Assembly: GCF_018361265.1 (NCBI RefSeq)
Contig: NZ_JAFLNH010000001.1
Location: forward strand, 1,674,001 to 1,738,000
Length of the DNA stretch: 64,000 bases
DNA from: Mycobacterium sp. SM1
Lineage (GTDB): Bacteria > Actinomycetota > Actinomycetes > Mycobacteriales > Mycobacteriaceae
Direction: 5' to 3'
Both the position numbers and the translations under genes were made by a program. The notes beneath the pieces are model-generated. The model searched no databases. It worked only from the letters and a program-made list of their open reading frames with translations, and was not told where the DNA came from. Positions within the stretch are counted from its first letter, which is position 1. Every line of letters begins with the position of its first letter. Positions 26,860-35,574 of this stretch are shown piece by piece.

Positions 26860-27974
26860 CCCGCGGCCACCAACGCGCGTCGAGCGTCTTCGACGTTCAA
26901 ATGCGCATACGTGTCGCCGGTTGTGGCGATCGAGAAGTGACCTAGCAGGTGGGCCACCACCTCCACCGCCACCCCGCGACGCAGCAGCTCTGTGGCATAG
27001 GAGTGCCGAAACATATGTGGCCCGAACGAGATTGCGGTCCGTTTCCGAATCCGGCAGACCAGATCATAGACACTGACATACGTCATCGGATGCCCGATCG
27101 GTCCCGACCACAGGTTGACGAACACGTAGTCGCTGTCCAGGTCGCCGTACTCGGTGTGCAGGTAATCGGCATACAGCCGGATCACCCCGGCCGGCACCGG
27201 CACCCGCCGACCACCCACCCCCTTGGCCCGCGCTCCGTTGGCGTTGCGCCGCGGCACCACCGACACCAGCCGAGCCGCCGCGTCGACATCAGCGTGGCGC
27301 AACCCCAACGCCTCACCAACCCGCAAACCCGACGCAGCCAGCAAGGAGAACAGGAACTGGTCCCGCAGTCGATCACAGGCCGCCACGATCGTCGCGATCT
27401 GCTCAGCATCCAACGTCTCAGGGATGCGCTGCTCGGCTCGTAGCCGGATCCGCTTGCTGCGTTCCGGTCGAGCTCCCAAGTGCGCCAACAGCGGACGCCA
27501 CGATCCACCACGTGTTCGGCGCCGCTGCCAGGTCGTCAGCAGATCACCCAAGTCCACCCCGTGGCGTTGATGAAACTCGTAGAACGCTGAGATCGCCGAC
27601 AGCTTCCGGTTGACCGTCGCCTCCGTGCAGACGCTGTCCGCCGTCGGCAGCGCCGCGACGTTACCCAGCCGTGCGCTCGCCGGCAGCCGCAGCCACGCCA
27701 CGAACCGGCCCACGTCCTCCAGCCGCACCTGCGACCACAGCAGGCGACGCTGGTCGAGGAACTCGAACCAGTCCCGCAGATCATGCGCGTAGGCCTTGAC
27801 CGTGTTCGGTGACCGCTCCACCGCGTGCAGATGCGACAAGAACGCCTCGGCCGGCTCGACCACCACGAAATCGCGATCGACCAGCGTCCACGACTGACGA
27901 TCACCAAACGGCATCACCACCAGCTGCACCCGCAGCCCAGGCCACGTCATAGACACCGAAGATAACCAGTCCAC
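26829..27974 (-). CDS. tnpA: Tn554-type tyrosine recombinase TnpA
   Basis: A 381-residue XerC/D-like integrase. An N-terminal SAM-like core-binding domain (SPNTVKAYAHDLRDWFEFLD) precedes the catalytic domain: Arg in LLAASGLRVGEALGLRHADV, HxxR in GPHMFRHSYATELLRRG, His in HLLGHFSIATTGDTY and the Tyr nucleophile in GDTYAHLNV. All four catalytic positions are present. It is the first gene of the tnpABC operon; the start lies about 75 bases inside the right end of the transposon. Confidence 0.92.
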   Translation of the reverse strand: MDWLSSVSMTWPGLRVQLVVMPFGDRQSWTLVDRDFVVVEPAEAFLSHLHAVERSPNTVKAYAHDLRDWFEFLDQRRLLWSQVRLEDVGRFVAWLRLPASARLGNVAALPTADSVCTEATVNRKLSAISAFYEFHQRHGVDLGDLLTTWQRRRTRGGSWRPLLAHLGARPERSKRIRLRAEQRIPETLDAEQIATIVAACDRLRDQFLFSLLAASGLRVGEALGLRHADVDAAARLVSVVPRRNANGARAKGVGGRRVPVPAGVIRLYADYLHTEYGDLDSDYVFVNLWSGPIGHPMTYVSVYDLVCRIRKRTAISFGPHMFRHSYATELLRRGVAVEVVAHLLGHFSIATTGDTYAHLNVEDARRALVAAGWLANPDEPR

Positions 27975-28051
27975 AACGTATTTCCTGGCACCTCAACCAG
28001 CGTGTCGTCTACATCATGGACGGTCTGCTTGGGCCCTCAGATAACTATCGA

Positions 28052-29068
28052 AATACTCAAGGCCGCAACGAGTTTCTTCGCGCGGGAGTGCGACCCGCTA
28101 CACCGCTGATCTGTGCGTTCATCGATGAACACAAGGGGCGGTTCGGGGTCGTGCCGATCTGCCGCGCCCTGGCGATCCAGGGCGTGGCGATCGCCCCGCG
28201 CACCTTTTGGGCGCACGTCTCGTCGGCACCGTCGAAACGGGCCCTGTGGGACACCACGATCACCGAAATCCTGGCCGGCTACTACGAACCCGACGCCGAG
28301 GGCAAACGCCCACCGGAGAGCTTGTACGCCAGCCTGAAGATGTGGGCGCACCTGCAACGTCAGGGCATCCCGGTGGCCCGGTGCACGGTGGAACGGATTA
28401 TGCGGCACAACGGTTGGCGGGGTGTCATGCGGGCGCGCCGCCCGCCGCGCACCACCGAGCGCGACCCGGCTGCGGGTCGGGCGCCCGACCTGGTGGGCCG
28501 GCGGTGGCGCGTTGCCGCACCCAACCTGCTGGAGGTAGCTGACTTCACCTACGTGCCGCTGGACACCGGCGGGTTCGGCTACACCGCGTTCGTTGTAGAT
28601 GCCTATGCCGGGCTGATCCCGGGCTGGGAGTGCTCGATGACCAAAGACACCGGATTCGTCGACCGCGCACTCCGGCATGCCGCGGTCTTCCGCGCCCGTC
28701 AAGGGCGCCCTTTCGAGCGCACAGTACACCATAGCGATGCCGGAAGTCAGTATACTGCAGTACATTACGGTGAAACGCTGATGCTGGAAGGGCTGATACC
28801 ATCGATCGGTACCGTTGGCGATGCCCTGGACAACGCACTGTGCGAAACCACGATCGGGCTCTACAAAACCGAATGCGTGCGCCCGGGCTCCCCGTTTCGC
28901 ACCGGCCCAATCCGTACCGTCGCAGACCTGGAGAATATGACTTCGGCGTGGGTTAGCTGGTACAACGAGAGCAGGCTTATGCACCGCCTGGGCCGCATCC
29001 CGCCCGCGGAAGCCGAGGCCGAGCACTACGCTCGACTCCAGGCCGGAAAGCACACCGGTCACACGTAA
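28052..29068 (+). CDS. IS3-type OrfB (integrase domain), orfA link broken
   Basis: The IS3 OrfB reading frame from 28052 carries the HTH_21 segment (RFGVVPICRALAIQGVAIAP) and the rve DDE core: Asp in LEVADFTYVPLDTGGFGYTA, second Asp in VHHSDAGSQYTAVHYGETL and Glu in NALCETTIGLYKTECV. It is normally expressed as an OrfA-OrfB fusion by frameshifting near the end of orfA. Here the transposon separates the orfA 5' part, so the fusion cannot form unless the transposon leaves. An in-frame ATG at 28016 lies within the transposon. Confidence 0.85.
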   Translation, partial: NTQGRNEFLRAGVRPATPLICAFIDEHKGRFGVVPICRALAIQGVAIAPRTFWAHVSSAPSKRALWDTTITEILAGYYEPDAEGKRPPESLYASLKMWAHLQRQGIPVARCTVERIMRHNGWRGVMRARRPPRTTERDPAAGRAPDLVGRRWRVAAPNLLEVADFTYVPLDTGGFGYTAFVVDAYAGLIPGWECSMTKDTGFVDRALRHAAVFRARQGRPFERTVHHSDAGSQYTAVHYGETLMLEGLIPSIGTVGDALDNALCETTIGLYKTECVRPGSPFRTGPIRTVADLENMTSAWVSWYNESRLMHRLGRIPPAEAEAEHYARLQAGKHTGHT

Positions 29069-29135
29069 CCAGGTGTGCATGAAACCCGGGATGCTTCACA
29101 GTAAACAGTTCGCTACCCTGGACATCACATGCGCG

Positions 29136-29158
29136 GCGACTTTCACCGCACACGGCTC
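29136..29158 (-). ncRNA. Half of a group II intron domain V
   Basis: On the minus strand GAGCCGTGTGCGGTGAAAGT is the 5' strand and GAAA loop of domain V. The expected 3' strand (..GCACGGTTC) is replaced by unrelated sequence, so the ribozyme core is incomplete. Confidence 0.65.
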
Positions 29159-29216
29159 AAGCAAGCCCCGAGGGCGTTGCGGATGGTTGGTCACTTCTGC
29201 GTCGGCGTGCCCGCGG

Positions 29217-29994
29217 CTGCTTCGGCAGAAGGCGTGTACAAGGCGTGTCCGGGTTCTGCCCGCTGTGCCGTCTCGCCCGTGGCGGGTGAGGTATTCGGCG
29301 GTGATTGTTTTCCTGACCACGACAAGCCACCACCGTTCCCCCTCGTATGGAGAGTCCGGCGGCCGGTCGGCGGTGATCAACTGGTCTCCGCAGAGCCGGC
29401 AGCGACCGTCCTGCTTGGCGAGCAGGCCGATGTTGTAGCCGTCCAACGGTGGTGTGACGTTGCGTCACCGGTTGGCCCAGTAGTCACCTAGCGCGGGGTC
29501 TTCGGGAGATGCCCGGCCCGCGACCGTGGTGTGGCGGACGATGGGAGCCCAGACGAATTTGACCGTGTGGGTGATGATTTCGCTCTGGTCGCCGCGTGGT
29601 CGGGATCGCCGTGCACCCAGCAGTAGTTTCGGAACTTGTGGAACCGGCCGAAATACTGGTCCACGACCGACGTTTATGATTTCCCCGGGTGACTGCGGCG
29701 CCCCACCGGTAGGTGAGCCGCCACAAGTAGCTGTCCAGCGAGCTGAATATCTTGCTGGACACCATCCCTCGGTTGTAGGTGGCCCAGCCCCGGATGATCG
29801 GGTTGAGCCTGGCGACGATCGCCAACGCGTTCGATCCGCGTGTTCGGCACATCTCGTCGGCGAGCCTACGATGAACACGCTTGACCGCGTCCGGGCTCGG
29901 GTTGATGAACAGCTTGGCCGGCCGCTGTCCGCGCCGGTAGCGGCGGACGTTGAAGCCGAGGCGCCCCGGCTTTCTCAGCCAATTCTCGATCAAC
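29217..29994 (-). pseudogene. ltrA: Group II intron maturase, C-terminal part with HNH domain
   Basis: The fragment starts with RLGFNVRRYRRGQRPAKLFI, continues through maturase domain X (RLNPIIRGWATYNRGMVSSK and SLDSYLWRLTYRW) and, after at least two frameshifts between about 29690 and 29450, ends with an HNH endonuclease (GRCRLCGDQLITADRP ... RTRLVHAFC). It is the distal half of the gene whose start lies at 32052-32770. The RT palm between the halves is absent. Confidence 0.8.
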
Positions 29995-30020
29995 CGTTGC
30001 AAGTGAGTGATCTTTAGTGG

Positions 30021-31401
30021 TCACGCGACTTGCACCCCGTCTCGGGGTTGTTCGGCGGCCTTGCGGCCGCGTCCCTTCCACGCTTCACGGCCACCTGCCC
30101 GGCCAGGCCGGGTCTTACGGTCGGCTGCACGCTTGACGGCGGCCCCACCTGGGCCGACGACGCTAATGGTTTCCTGGTAGCGCGCGAGGTTGATCGCAGC
30201 GTTGTCATCGCGCTGATGGACCGCTAAACACGTGGCACATTGCCACTTTTCGTCCCAACCGATGTCCTGCACATGCGCACAAAGGTGGCAGGTTTTCGAT
30301 GACGGGAACCAGCGGTTGGCCACCACCAACCGCGACCCGTACCAGCCAGCCTTGTAGGCCAGGTGCCGCCGTGGTGTGCCCAGGGCGGCATCGGAGTGCC
30401 CGCGCCGCCGGGCGCGAGCCCACGGCAGGCCCTTTTTGCCGCAGCATCCCGGCGGCGTCTAATCCTTCCACCACGACCCGGCCGTGGGTTTTGGCCAAAC
30501 GTGTTGTCAGAACGTGCAGGTGATGGGTGCGGACATCGTTGAGCCGGCGATACAGCCGAGACATCTCGGTGGTGCGCTCACGGTAGCGCCGTGAGCCTTT
30601 CGTGCAGCGCGACCGTGCCCGGCGCACGTGGCGTAGCTCGCGCAGCGCGGCGTCGAGCGGTCGCGGATTCGGCACCTGTTCGATCACGAGACCCTCAGCG
30701 CTGGCGACCGTCGCCAAACGACGCACACCCACATCGACACCCACCCGCGAACCTGGTCGCGCGACCCCGGGTTGCAGCGGGCGCTGCACCAGCACCCGAG
30801 CACTCGCATCCAGGCGAGTGCCGTCGCGGCGCACCGAGATCTCCAGCACCCGCGCCCGCCCAGCACGGATGAGTCGCTCGATGCGGCGGGTGCTCTCGTG
30901 GGTGCGGACGGTGCCGATCAGCGGCAACGTGAGGTGGCGTCGGTCGGGTTCGACGCGCATCGCCTCGGTGGTGAACGTCACCCGGTCGGCGTCGCGTCTT
31001 TTCTTCTTCAACCGGGGGAAGCCCATCGGCTTGCCCTCGCGTTTGCCCGATCGGGAGCTCTGCCAGTTCCAGTAGGCGTCCACCGCGGCGGCGATCCCGC
31101 CCGCGTAGGCCTCTTTGGAGCACTCACTCCACCACGGCTGGCCCGTCTCGGCGTTGACGCACACCTCGTCTTTGACCTGATTCCAGCGTTTGCGCAGCAC
31201 CCGCAGCGAGGGCCTCGCGGTCTCGACACCGCTGACGCGCCAGGCTTCGATATCGCCTTTCAGCGTGGCGACGGCCCAGTTGTATGCCTTGCGCCGGGCC
31301 CCGAAATGCCGCGCCAGCGCGCGGGCCTGGCCCCCGTTCGGGTCCAGCGTGAAACAGAACGCCTGCACACACCAGCCGTCGGGCACCTCGAAACGTGGCA
31401 T
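30021..31401 (-). pseudogene. tnpB: TnpB of element B2, frameshifted
   Basis: The N-terminal three quarters are open from MPRFEVPDGWCVQAFCFTLD to VVVEGLDAAGMLRQKG. A frameshift near 30430 follows, and the zinc-finger and last RuvC Asp are in another frame (CHLCAHVQDIGWDEKWQCAT then HQRDDNAAINLARY). Compared with element B the Trp codon TGG is intact here. The uninterrupted junction TTCACGCTGGACCC shows the intron insertion site. Not functional as one polypeptide unless the indel is a sequence error. Confidence 0.85.
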
Positions 31402-31402
31402 C

Positions 31403-31987
31403 TCAGGCCACCTCCACCTCGTCGGACGCCGCGGCCGCCAGCGCGCGCTTGGCCCGGTTCTGCGCAGCGCGTTTGCCGTAGAGTCGCGCGCACATACTGG
31501 TGAGGATCTCGCTCATATCGCCCACCGGGTCGTCATCGACCTCAGCGGAATCGACCACCACCAGCTCACGGCCTTGGGCGCCAAGAGCGGCTTCGACGTA
31601 TTCAGAGCCAAACCGGCAGAACCGATCCCGATGCTTCACCACGATCCGACTCACCGTCGGGTCACGCAGCAGCGCAAGGAACTTGCGACGGTGCCCGTTG
31701 AGCGCGAAACCAACCCCGATCACCACCTTGTCGACCGGGATCTGTTGGGCGGTGGCCCACGCGGTCACCCGCGCCACCTGCCGATCCAGATCAGGCTTCT
31801 AATCGGCCGAGGACACCCGCGCGTAGACGGCCGTGCGCCCTCGTGAGCCAGCCTCGCCGGTCGGCTCATCCACCAGAATCAGCCGACCCACTCGCCGGGC
31901 GGGCACCGGCAGCAACCCGGCGCTAAACCAGCGATACGCACTCACCCCCGCAACACCGTTGCGCTCAGCCCACGCCGCCAGATTCAC
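31403..31987 (-). pseudogene. tnpA: IS607 TnpA of element B2 with an amber codon
   Basis: The two parts read through to the same protein as element B's TnpA. The catalytic motif here is the canonical YARVSSAD and the second motif the canonical VVKHRDRFCRFG, but the next codon after YARVSSAD is TAG (31799-31801) where CAG (Gln) is expected. One substitution therefore inactivates an otherwise well-preserved transposase. GTG start at 31987. Confidence 0.85.
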
Positions 31988-32051
31988 ACTTCTGTTCCTA
32001 CAGCACACCACCGACAACTACCGACCACTCAACCCCCAACAGTTGGCAGCC

Positions 32052-32770
32052 CTCGCGCGGGGGGCCCGCCGAGCGCCTCGAGTAACCAAGAGTGATCGAT
32101 CCGATCGAACGCGGCCGACAGATCGGCATCCAAAATCCACACCCGTTTGGCTCGTGGCGAGCGTAGGATACGGGCGCCGATCGCGTCGGCACAGTCGCGC
32201 CCGGGACGAAACCCGCAGGACGGGTTTCGAATAAGGATTCCCGCTTGGGTTCCAACGCATTACCGACCCGTGCCTGGTGGCACCGATCCATCCAAGCGGG
32301 GATACCAAGTGGGCGCTGTTATCCATTGGCCTTCGCAATATACACGCGCCGAACCGGCACCGGCTCCCACGACGAACGCAAACGACGCACGCGCACCGCC
32401 ACATCCGCGGGGGCCTCGCTCGACAGGGCGGTTTCCCGTCGATCCCGGCCGTTCGACGCCCAGCATTGCGCTGGCTCGCCTGTCGAACACTCACCAAAGT
32501 GTTCGACCATGGCCACAGCATCAACTTTTGCAGCGACCGGACCGAGGTCGAGTCATCCTCCCGCGTCGCCTTGAAAATCCTGCGCCGCAACCTCGCTACG
32601 TTCTCCTCGTGCCGGCGCCAGTCAACGGCGAACCAATCCACGACGCTGACATGCTCGGGTCCGTTCACCTCGACGATGTCCAACTCGCCCCTATGGTTTG
32701 CAAGACCACCGGTCCCCAGTTTGTTCAACGGCTCGCCTGCCCACGTCAACAACCTCACAGGCCCGGCCAC
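32052..32770 (-). pseudogene. ltrA: Group II intron maturase, N-terminal part (copy 1)
   Basis: Reads VNGPEHVSVVDWFAVDWRRH, RRRIFKATREDDSTSVRSLQ and RQASQRNAGRRTAGIDGK, the standard N-terminus of an HNH-type LtrA. A frameshift near 32430 is followed by SSWEPVPVRRVYIAKANGEQ and RPLGIPAWMDRCHQARVGNA, and further indels precede the IS607 insertion at 32051. A near-identical copy lies at 52160-52878. Confidence 0.82.
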
Positions 32771-33230
32771 ATCAGGTCGGTGTCCGGTCGGTTATGCCGC
32801 GACGATCGACGGAGGTGTCGATCACAACTGCCGCGGGTTTCCCATTGGCTTTCGGCCACCGGCCTTCGCGTCTTGGGCAACGGCGCTTTGAGCTGCCGCC
32901 ATGGTGGTCCGGCTAGCCAGCAGGTGCTGGCCCTTGACACCGAAATTGGCGACAACGACGCCGATAGCCTCGCCAACGTCGCTGATCTGCTCCGGTGCGC
33001 GGACTCCCGGCGCATTAGCGACAATCTTAAATCCCGCGCCGCTACAACCGACGCCTGCGCGCCTGATGTCTGGGCACGAACCAGCATCCGATCCAACGCT
33101 GTATCGCCCGCTGCTACAACCGCAACGCATCCAACGCAAAATCCACGCCCAAGCCACCTGGCCTGCCTCAACGTCCGGTAGGTCATGCTGCGCGACCACA
33201 CCGCACATCAACCCGCTGGGCCTCAGGCCG

Positions 33231-34718
33231 GTCGTGTCCCTGCGGCGGTGTAAAAGGGTTCGGACGTAGGTTCCCTCGAAGACCAGCAAGTCTGAAGGAA
33301 GGAGCCTACGTCCGTGTCGAAAAGAGTATCGCCTGCCGAGCGGTTGCGCGGGGAGATCGATGAGGTGTTCGCCGGTGGTGAGGATTTGTCGCGTGCAGTC
33401 GAGCGGGTGGCCCAGTTGGGCGCGCAGCTACTGCTGCAGTGCGCGTTGGAGGCCGAGGTGAGCGCGTTTTTGGGCCGGGATCGCTACCAGCGGGCCGCTA
33501 CCAGCGAGGATCCGCGGGCTGGGATGCGTAACGGGTATTGCCCGACCACGGTCAAAACGACCGCCGGCCCGATCACGCTGCAGCGGCCGAAGGTGCGCGG
33601 CACCACCGAGCGGTTCGCCAGCCAGTTGTTCGGCACGGGGGTGATCAAGACCAACGCGCTGGAGTCGCTGGTGATCGCCGGGTTCGTGCGCGGGTTGTCG
33701 ACCCGCGACGTGGAGGCCACCTTGGTCGAGGCGCTCGGCGAGGGCGCGGCGGTGTCGAAGCGGTGTCGCGGGTCTGCGAAGACATCAAGACCCAGTTCGC
33801 GTCCTGGAGCCGTCGGCGCCTCGACGAGGTGGAGCTGGACTACCTGTTTTTGGACGGCAGCCATTTCACGTACCACGCCAACGCCTCGGCCGAGCCGGTG
33901 CTCGCGGCGTGGGGCATCGACACCGACGGCAAACCGGTGTTCGTCGGGCTGAAGGCCGCCGCGAGCGAGTCCGGGGATGCCTGGGAGGGGTTTTTGCGCG
34001 GGCTCCGCGAGCGCGGGCTGGCCTGCCCGCTGCTGGTGATCAGCGACGGCGCACCCGGGTTGATCGGCGCGGTGGAGCGCACCATGGGTGCCGCGCTGCG
34101 CCAGCGGTGTCTGGTGCATCGCGCCAGAAACATCCTTGCCAAAGTGCCCAAAAACGCCCAAGCCGAGGTGAAGGCCGACTACTGGGCGATCTTCGATGTG
34201 CCCGAGAACATCGCGCCTGGCATCGACGCGGTCACCTACGTGCACAACAGGATCGACGCGTTCGCCAAGCGTTGGCGCGACTCGTATCCGGCGGCGGTGC
34301 GGTGTCTGCTTGATGACCGTGACTCGCTGACGGTCTACCTGCGGTTCCCACGCGAGCACTGGGCCCGGGTGCGCCACTCCAATTTCATCGAGCGGACCTT
34401 CGGAGAAACCCGCCGCCGAGTCAAGGTCATCGGCCGACTGCCCGGCGAGCACTCCTGCCTGAAGCTGGTGTGGGCCGTGCTTGATCGCGCCTCGGCCGGC
34501 TGGCGCGGGTTCACCATGACACCGGCCGGGCTACGGCTACTACAGGACCTGCGAAGGTCGTTGCATGACCCACCGAACCAACTGCCGCAACGAAATTCGG
34601 AAGTACGCGCCGAAACCGGAGCGGCGCCGGCCGATGCTGTCGGCGCCATCGCATAAAATCACAATCGCAAGTGAGCGGAATCTATGCCCGAACTTTTACA
34701 CCGCGATTGGGACGCCAC
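33231..34718 (+). mobile_element. IS256-type insertion sequence no. 2
   Basis: Flanked by a 10-bp direct repeat CCTCAGGCCG (33221-33230 and 34719-34728). The undisturbed sequence with a single copy exists at about 53330, proving the insertion. The imperfect terminal inverted repeats share GTCCC and GCGGTGTAAAAG (left GTCGTGTCCCTGCGGCGGTG; right, inverted, GTGGCGTCCCAATCGCGGTG). Confidence 0.92.
33314..34656 (+). pseudogene. IS256-family transposase, frameshifted
   Basis: The first frame carries the N-terminal part (LQCALEAEVSAFLGRDRYQR, IAGFVRGLSTRDVEATLVEA, AAVSK). After a frameshift near 33760 (expected AVSKSTVSRVCEDIK) the second frame gives the catalytic core: Asp in DYLFLDGSHFTYHANASAEP, Asp in CPLLVISDGAPGLIGAVERT, the RCLVHRARNILAKVP element and the Glu in SNFIERTFGETRRRVKVIGR. 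Otherwise full length. A single indel separates it from an intact gene. Confidence 0.87.
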
Positions 34719-34953
34719 CCTCAGGCCGCAGCGGCTTACCAAAATCATTGGGAATCACCCTGTATCGGCGGTCGATCCGCGCTGTCGGATCAAACCCTCG
34801 CGCGCAAGCAACGGTCTTCGGCTGCCGGTTGCGCCGGACGCTGCGACACGACCTGGAAGCAGCAGGGCGGATCAGCTCGCTCGCCAACGCGGCTGACTTG
34901 GCGTGGCGCTAGCCCAGCTCGGCCAGCAATCCGAGCGCGCCGGCCGCGATCAG

Positions 34954-35103
34954 CTAGCCGCTGAGCGGCTGTGCGTCGAGCACCCCCGGCGCCTCCGCAG
35001 CCAGCAACGCCGATACCACGCAACACGCGATGGCTGCCAGCACCGGCCGCAGGACCGCCACCACACCACCGGCGCCTAGGGAGCCGTACCTATCGCTGGT
35101 CAC
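34954..35103 (-). CDS. Small hydrophobic Cys-Cys ORF coupled to arsR (copy 1)
   Basis: A 49-residue ORF starting with GTG that overlaps the arsR stop (GTGA). It encodes one membrane segment VVAVLRPVLAAIACCVVSAL with a vicinal Cys pair, then an amber codon at 34954-34956. Beyond the stop the same frame continues as LIAAGALGLLAELG, so the ORF may be the truncated front of a longer MerT-like metal transporter. An identical copy including the amber lies at 53564-53713. Function unproven. Confidence 0.5.
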   Translation of the reverse strand: MTSDRYGSLGAGGVVAVLRPVLAAIACCVVSALLAAEAPGVLDAQPLSG

Positions 35104-35489
35104 CGCTGCCGCGCAGATGGACGTCTAGGCGGCAGGCCGATGCGCACACACTCAGCCAACGCGGCCGCGTTGTCGGCGGCCAATGCCCGCGCCAACAACA
35201 CCAACTCGGCCACCCGTGGGTCGGCCACCGTGTAATGCGCGAACCGCCCGGCGCGGCGGACCTGCACATACCCGCAGTCGGCCAAACATGCCAGGTGCGA
35301 CGACACCCGGCCCTGCGACATCCCCAGGTGCGCCACGCATTCGCTGACCGTGTGCTCGTCGCGTAGCAGGAACTCCAGTAGCCGAAGCCGCGCTGGCTCG
35401 CCCAGGGCCCGGAAGAACTTGGCTACCATCTCCACTCCGCTGTCGGTCTCGGGCAAAAGCATCACGCTGGAGTCGCTACGTCGGCTCAC
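35100..35489 (-). CDS. ArsR/SmtB-family metal-responsive repressor (copy 1)
   Basis: A 129-residue winged-helix repressor: KFFRALGEPARLRLLEFLLR, the recognition region VSECVAHLGMSQGRVSSHLA, then CLADCGYVQVRRAGRFAHYT. Cys residues lie in SECVAH, CLADCGY and AECVRI, possible soft-metal ligands. Actinobacterial mer operons use ArsR-family regulators, so this could be the regulator of the merA region 18 kb away (inference). Upstream, GATATTAAAACTATAGTGAC is AT-rich promoter-like DNA. The protein is identical in the copy at 53710-54099. Confidence 0.85.
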   Translation of the reverse strand: MSRRSDSSVMLLPETDSGVEMVAKFFRALGEPARLRLLEFLLRDEHTVSECVAHLGMSQGRVSSHLACLADCGYVQVRRAGRFAHYTVADPRVAELVLLARALAADNAAALAECVRIGLPPRRPSARQR

Positions 35490-35574
35490 CTACGGTCACC
35501 TCACTCGCAGGCCATCAGTACGAGAGATCCGGAACAACAGATATTAAAACTATAGTGACATTAGGCGCATAAAT

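Larger units (their letters stand above)
24132..28050 (-). mobile_element. Tn554-like site-specific transposon (tnpA-tnpB-tnpC only)
   Basis: About 3.9 kb carrying three overlapping genes in the order of Tn554 transposition genes: two tyrosine recombinases and a small DUF6262-type TnpC. It is flanked by a 7-bp repeat ACTATCG (24125-24131 and 28044-28050), the probable crossover core; one copy remains when the target orfA is reassembled. The tnpC stop codon lies at the very end of the element. No cargo gene was seen. Confidence 0.85.
23870..29075 (+). mobile_element. IS3-type element interrupted by a Tn554-like transposon
   Basis: orfA begins at 23879 and is cut at 24131; the missing 3' part of orfA and all of orfB resume at 28051. 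The sequence between is a complete Tn554-like element. Joining the halves over one copy of ACTATCG regenerates the orfA frame EQTIEILKAATSFFARE. The outer ends of the IS were not resolved exactly. Confidence 0.82.
29995..32051 (-). mobile_element. IS607-type element B2, second copy of element B without intron
   Basis: Ends match element B: GGCTGCCAACTGTTGG at 32051 and CACTTGCAACGG at 29995. Length about 2.06 kb. It lacks the group II intron, giving the empty-site reference for element B. It is inserted in the maturase gene of the second group II intron. Confidence 0.88.
29136..33206 (-). mobile_element. Second group II intron, broken and split by an IS607 copy
   Basis: On the minus strand the intron begins GTGCGG at 33206 (a GUGYG 5' end), runs through ribozyme sequence to an LtrA-type gene, and reaches a half domain V at 29136-29158. 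The IS607 element at 29995-32051 sits inside the maturase gene, and the central YADD region of the maturase is missing at that junction. The same 5' part recurs at 52160-53314. Confidence 0.75.
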
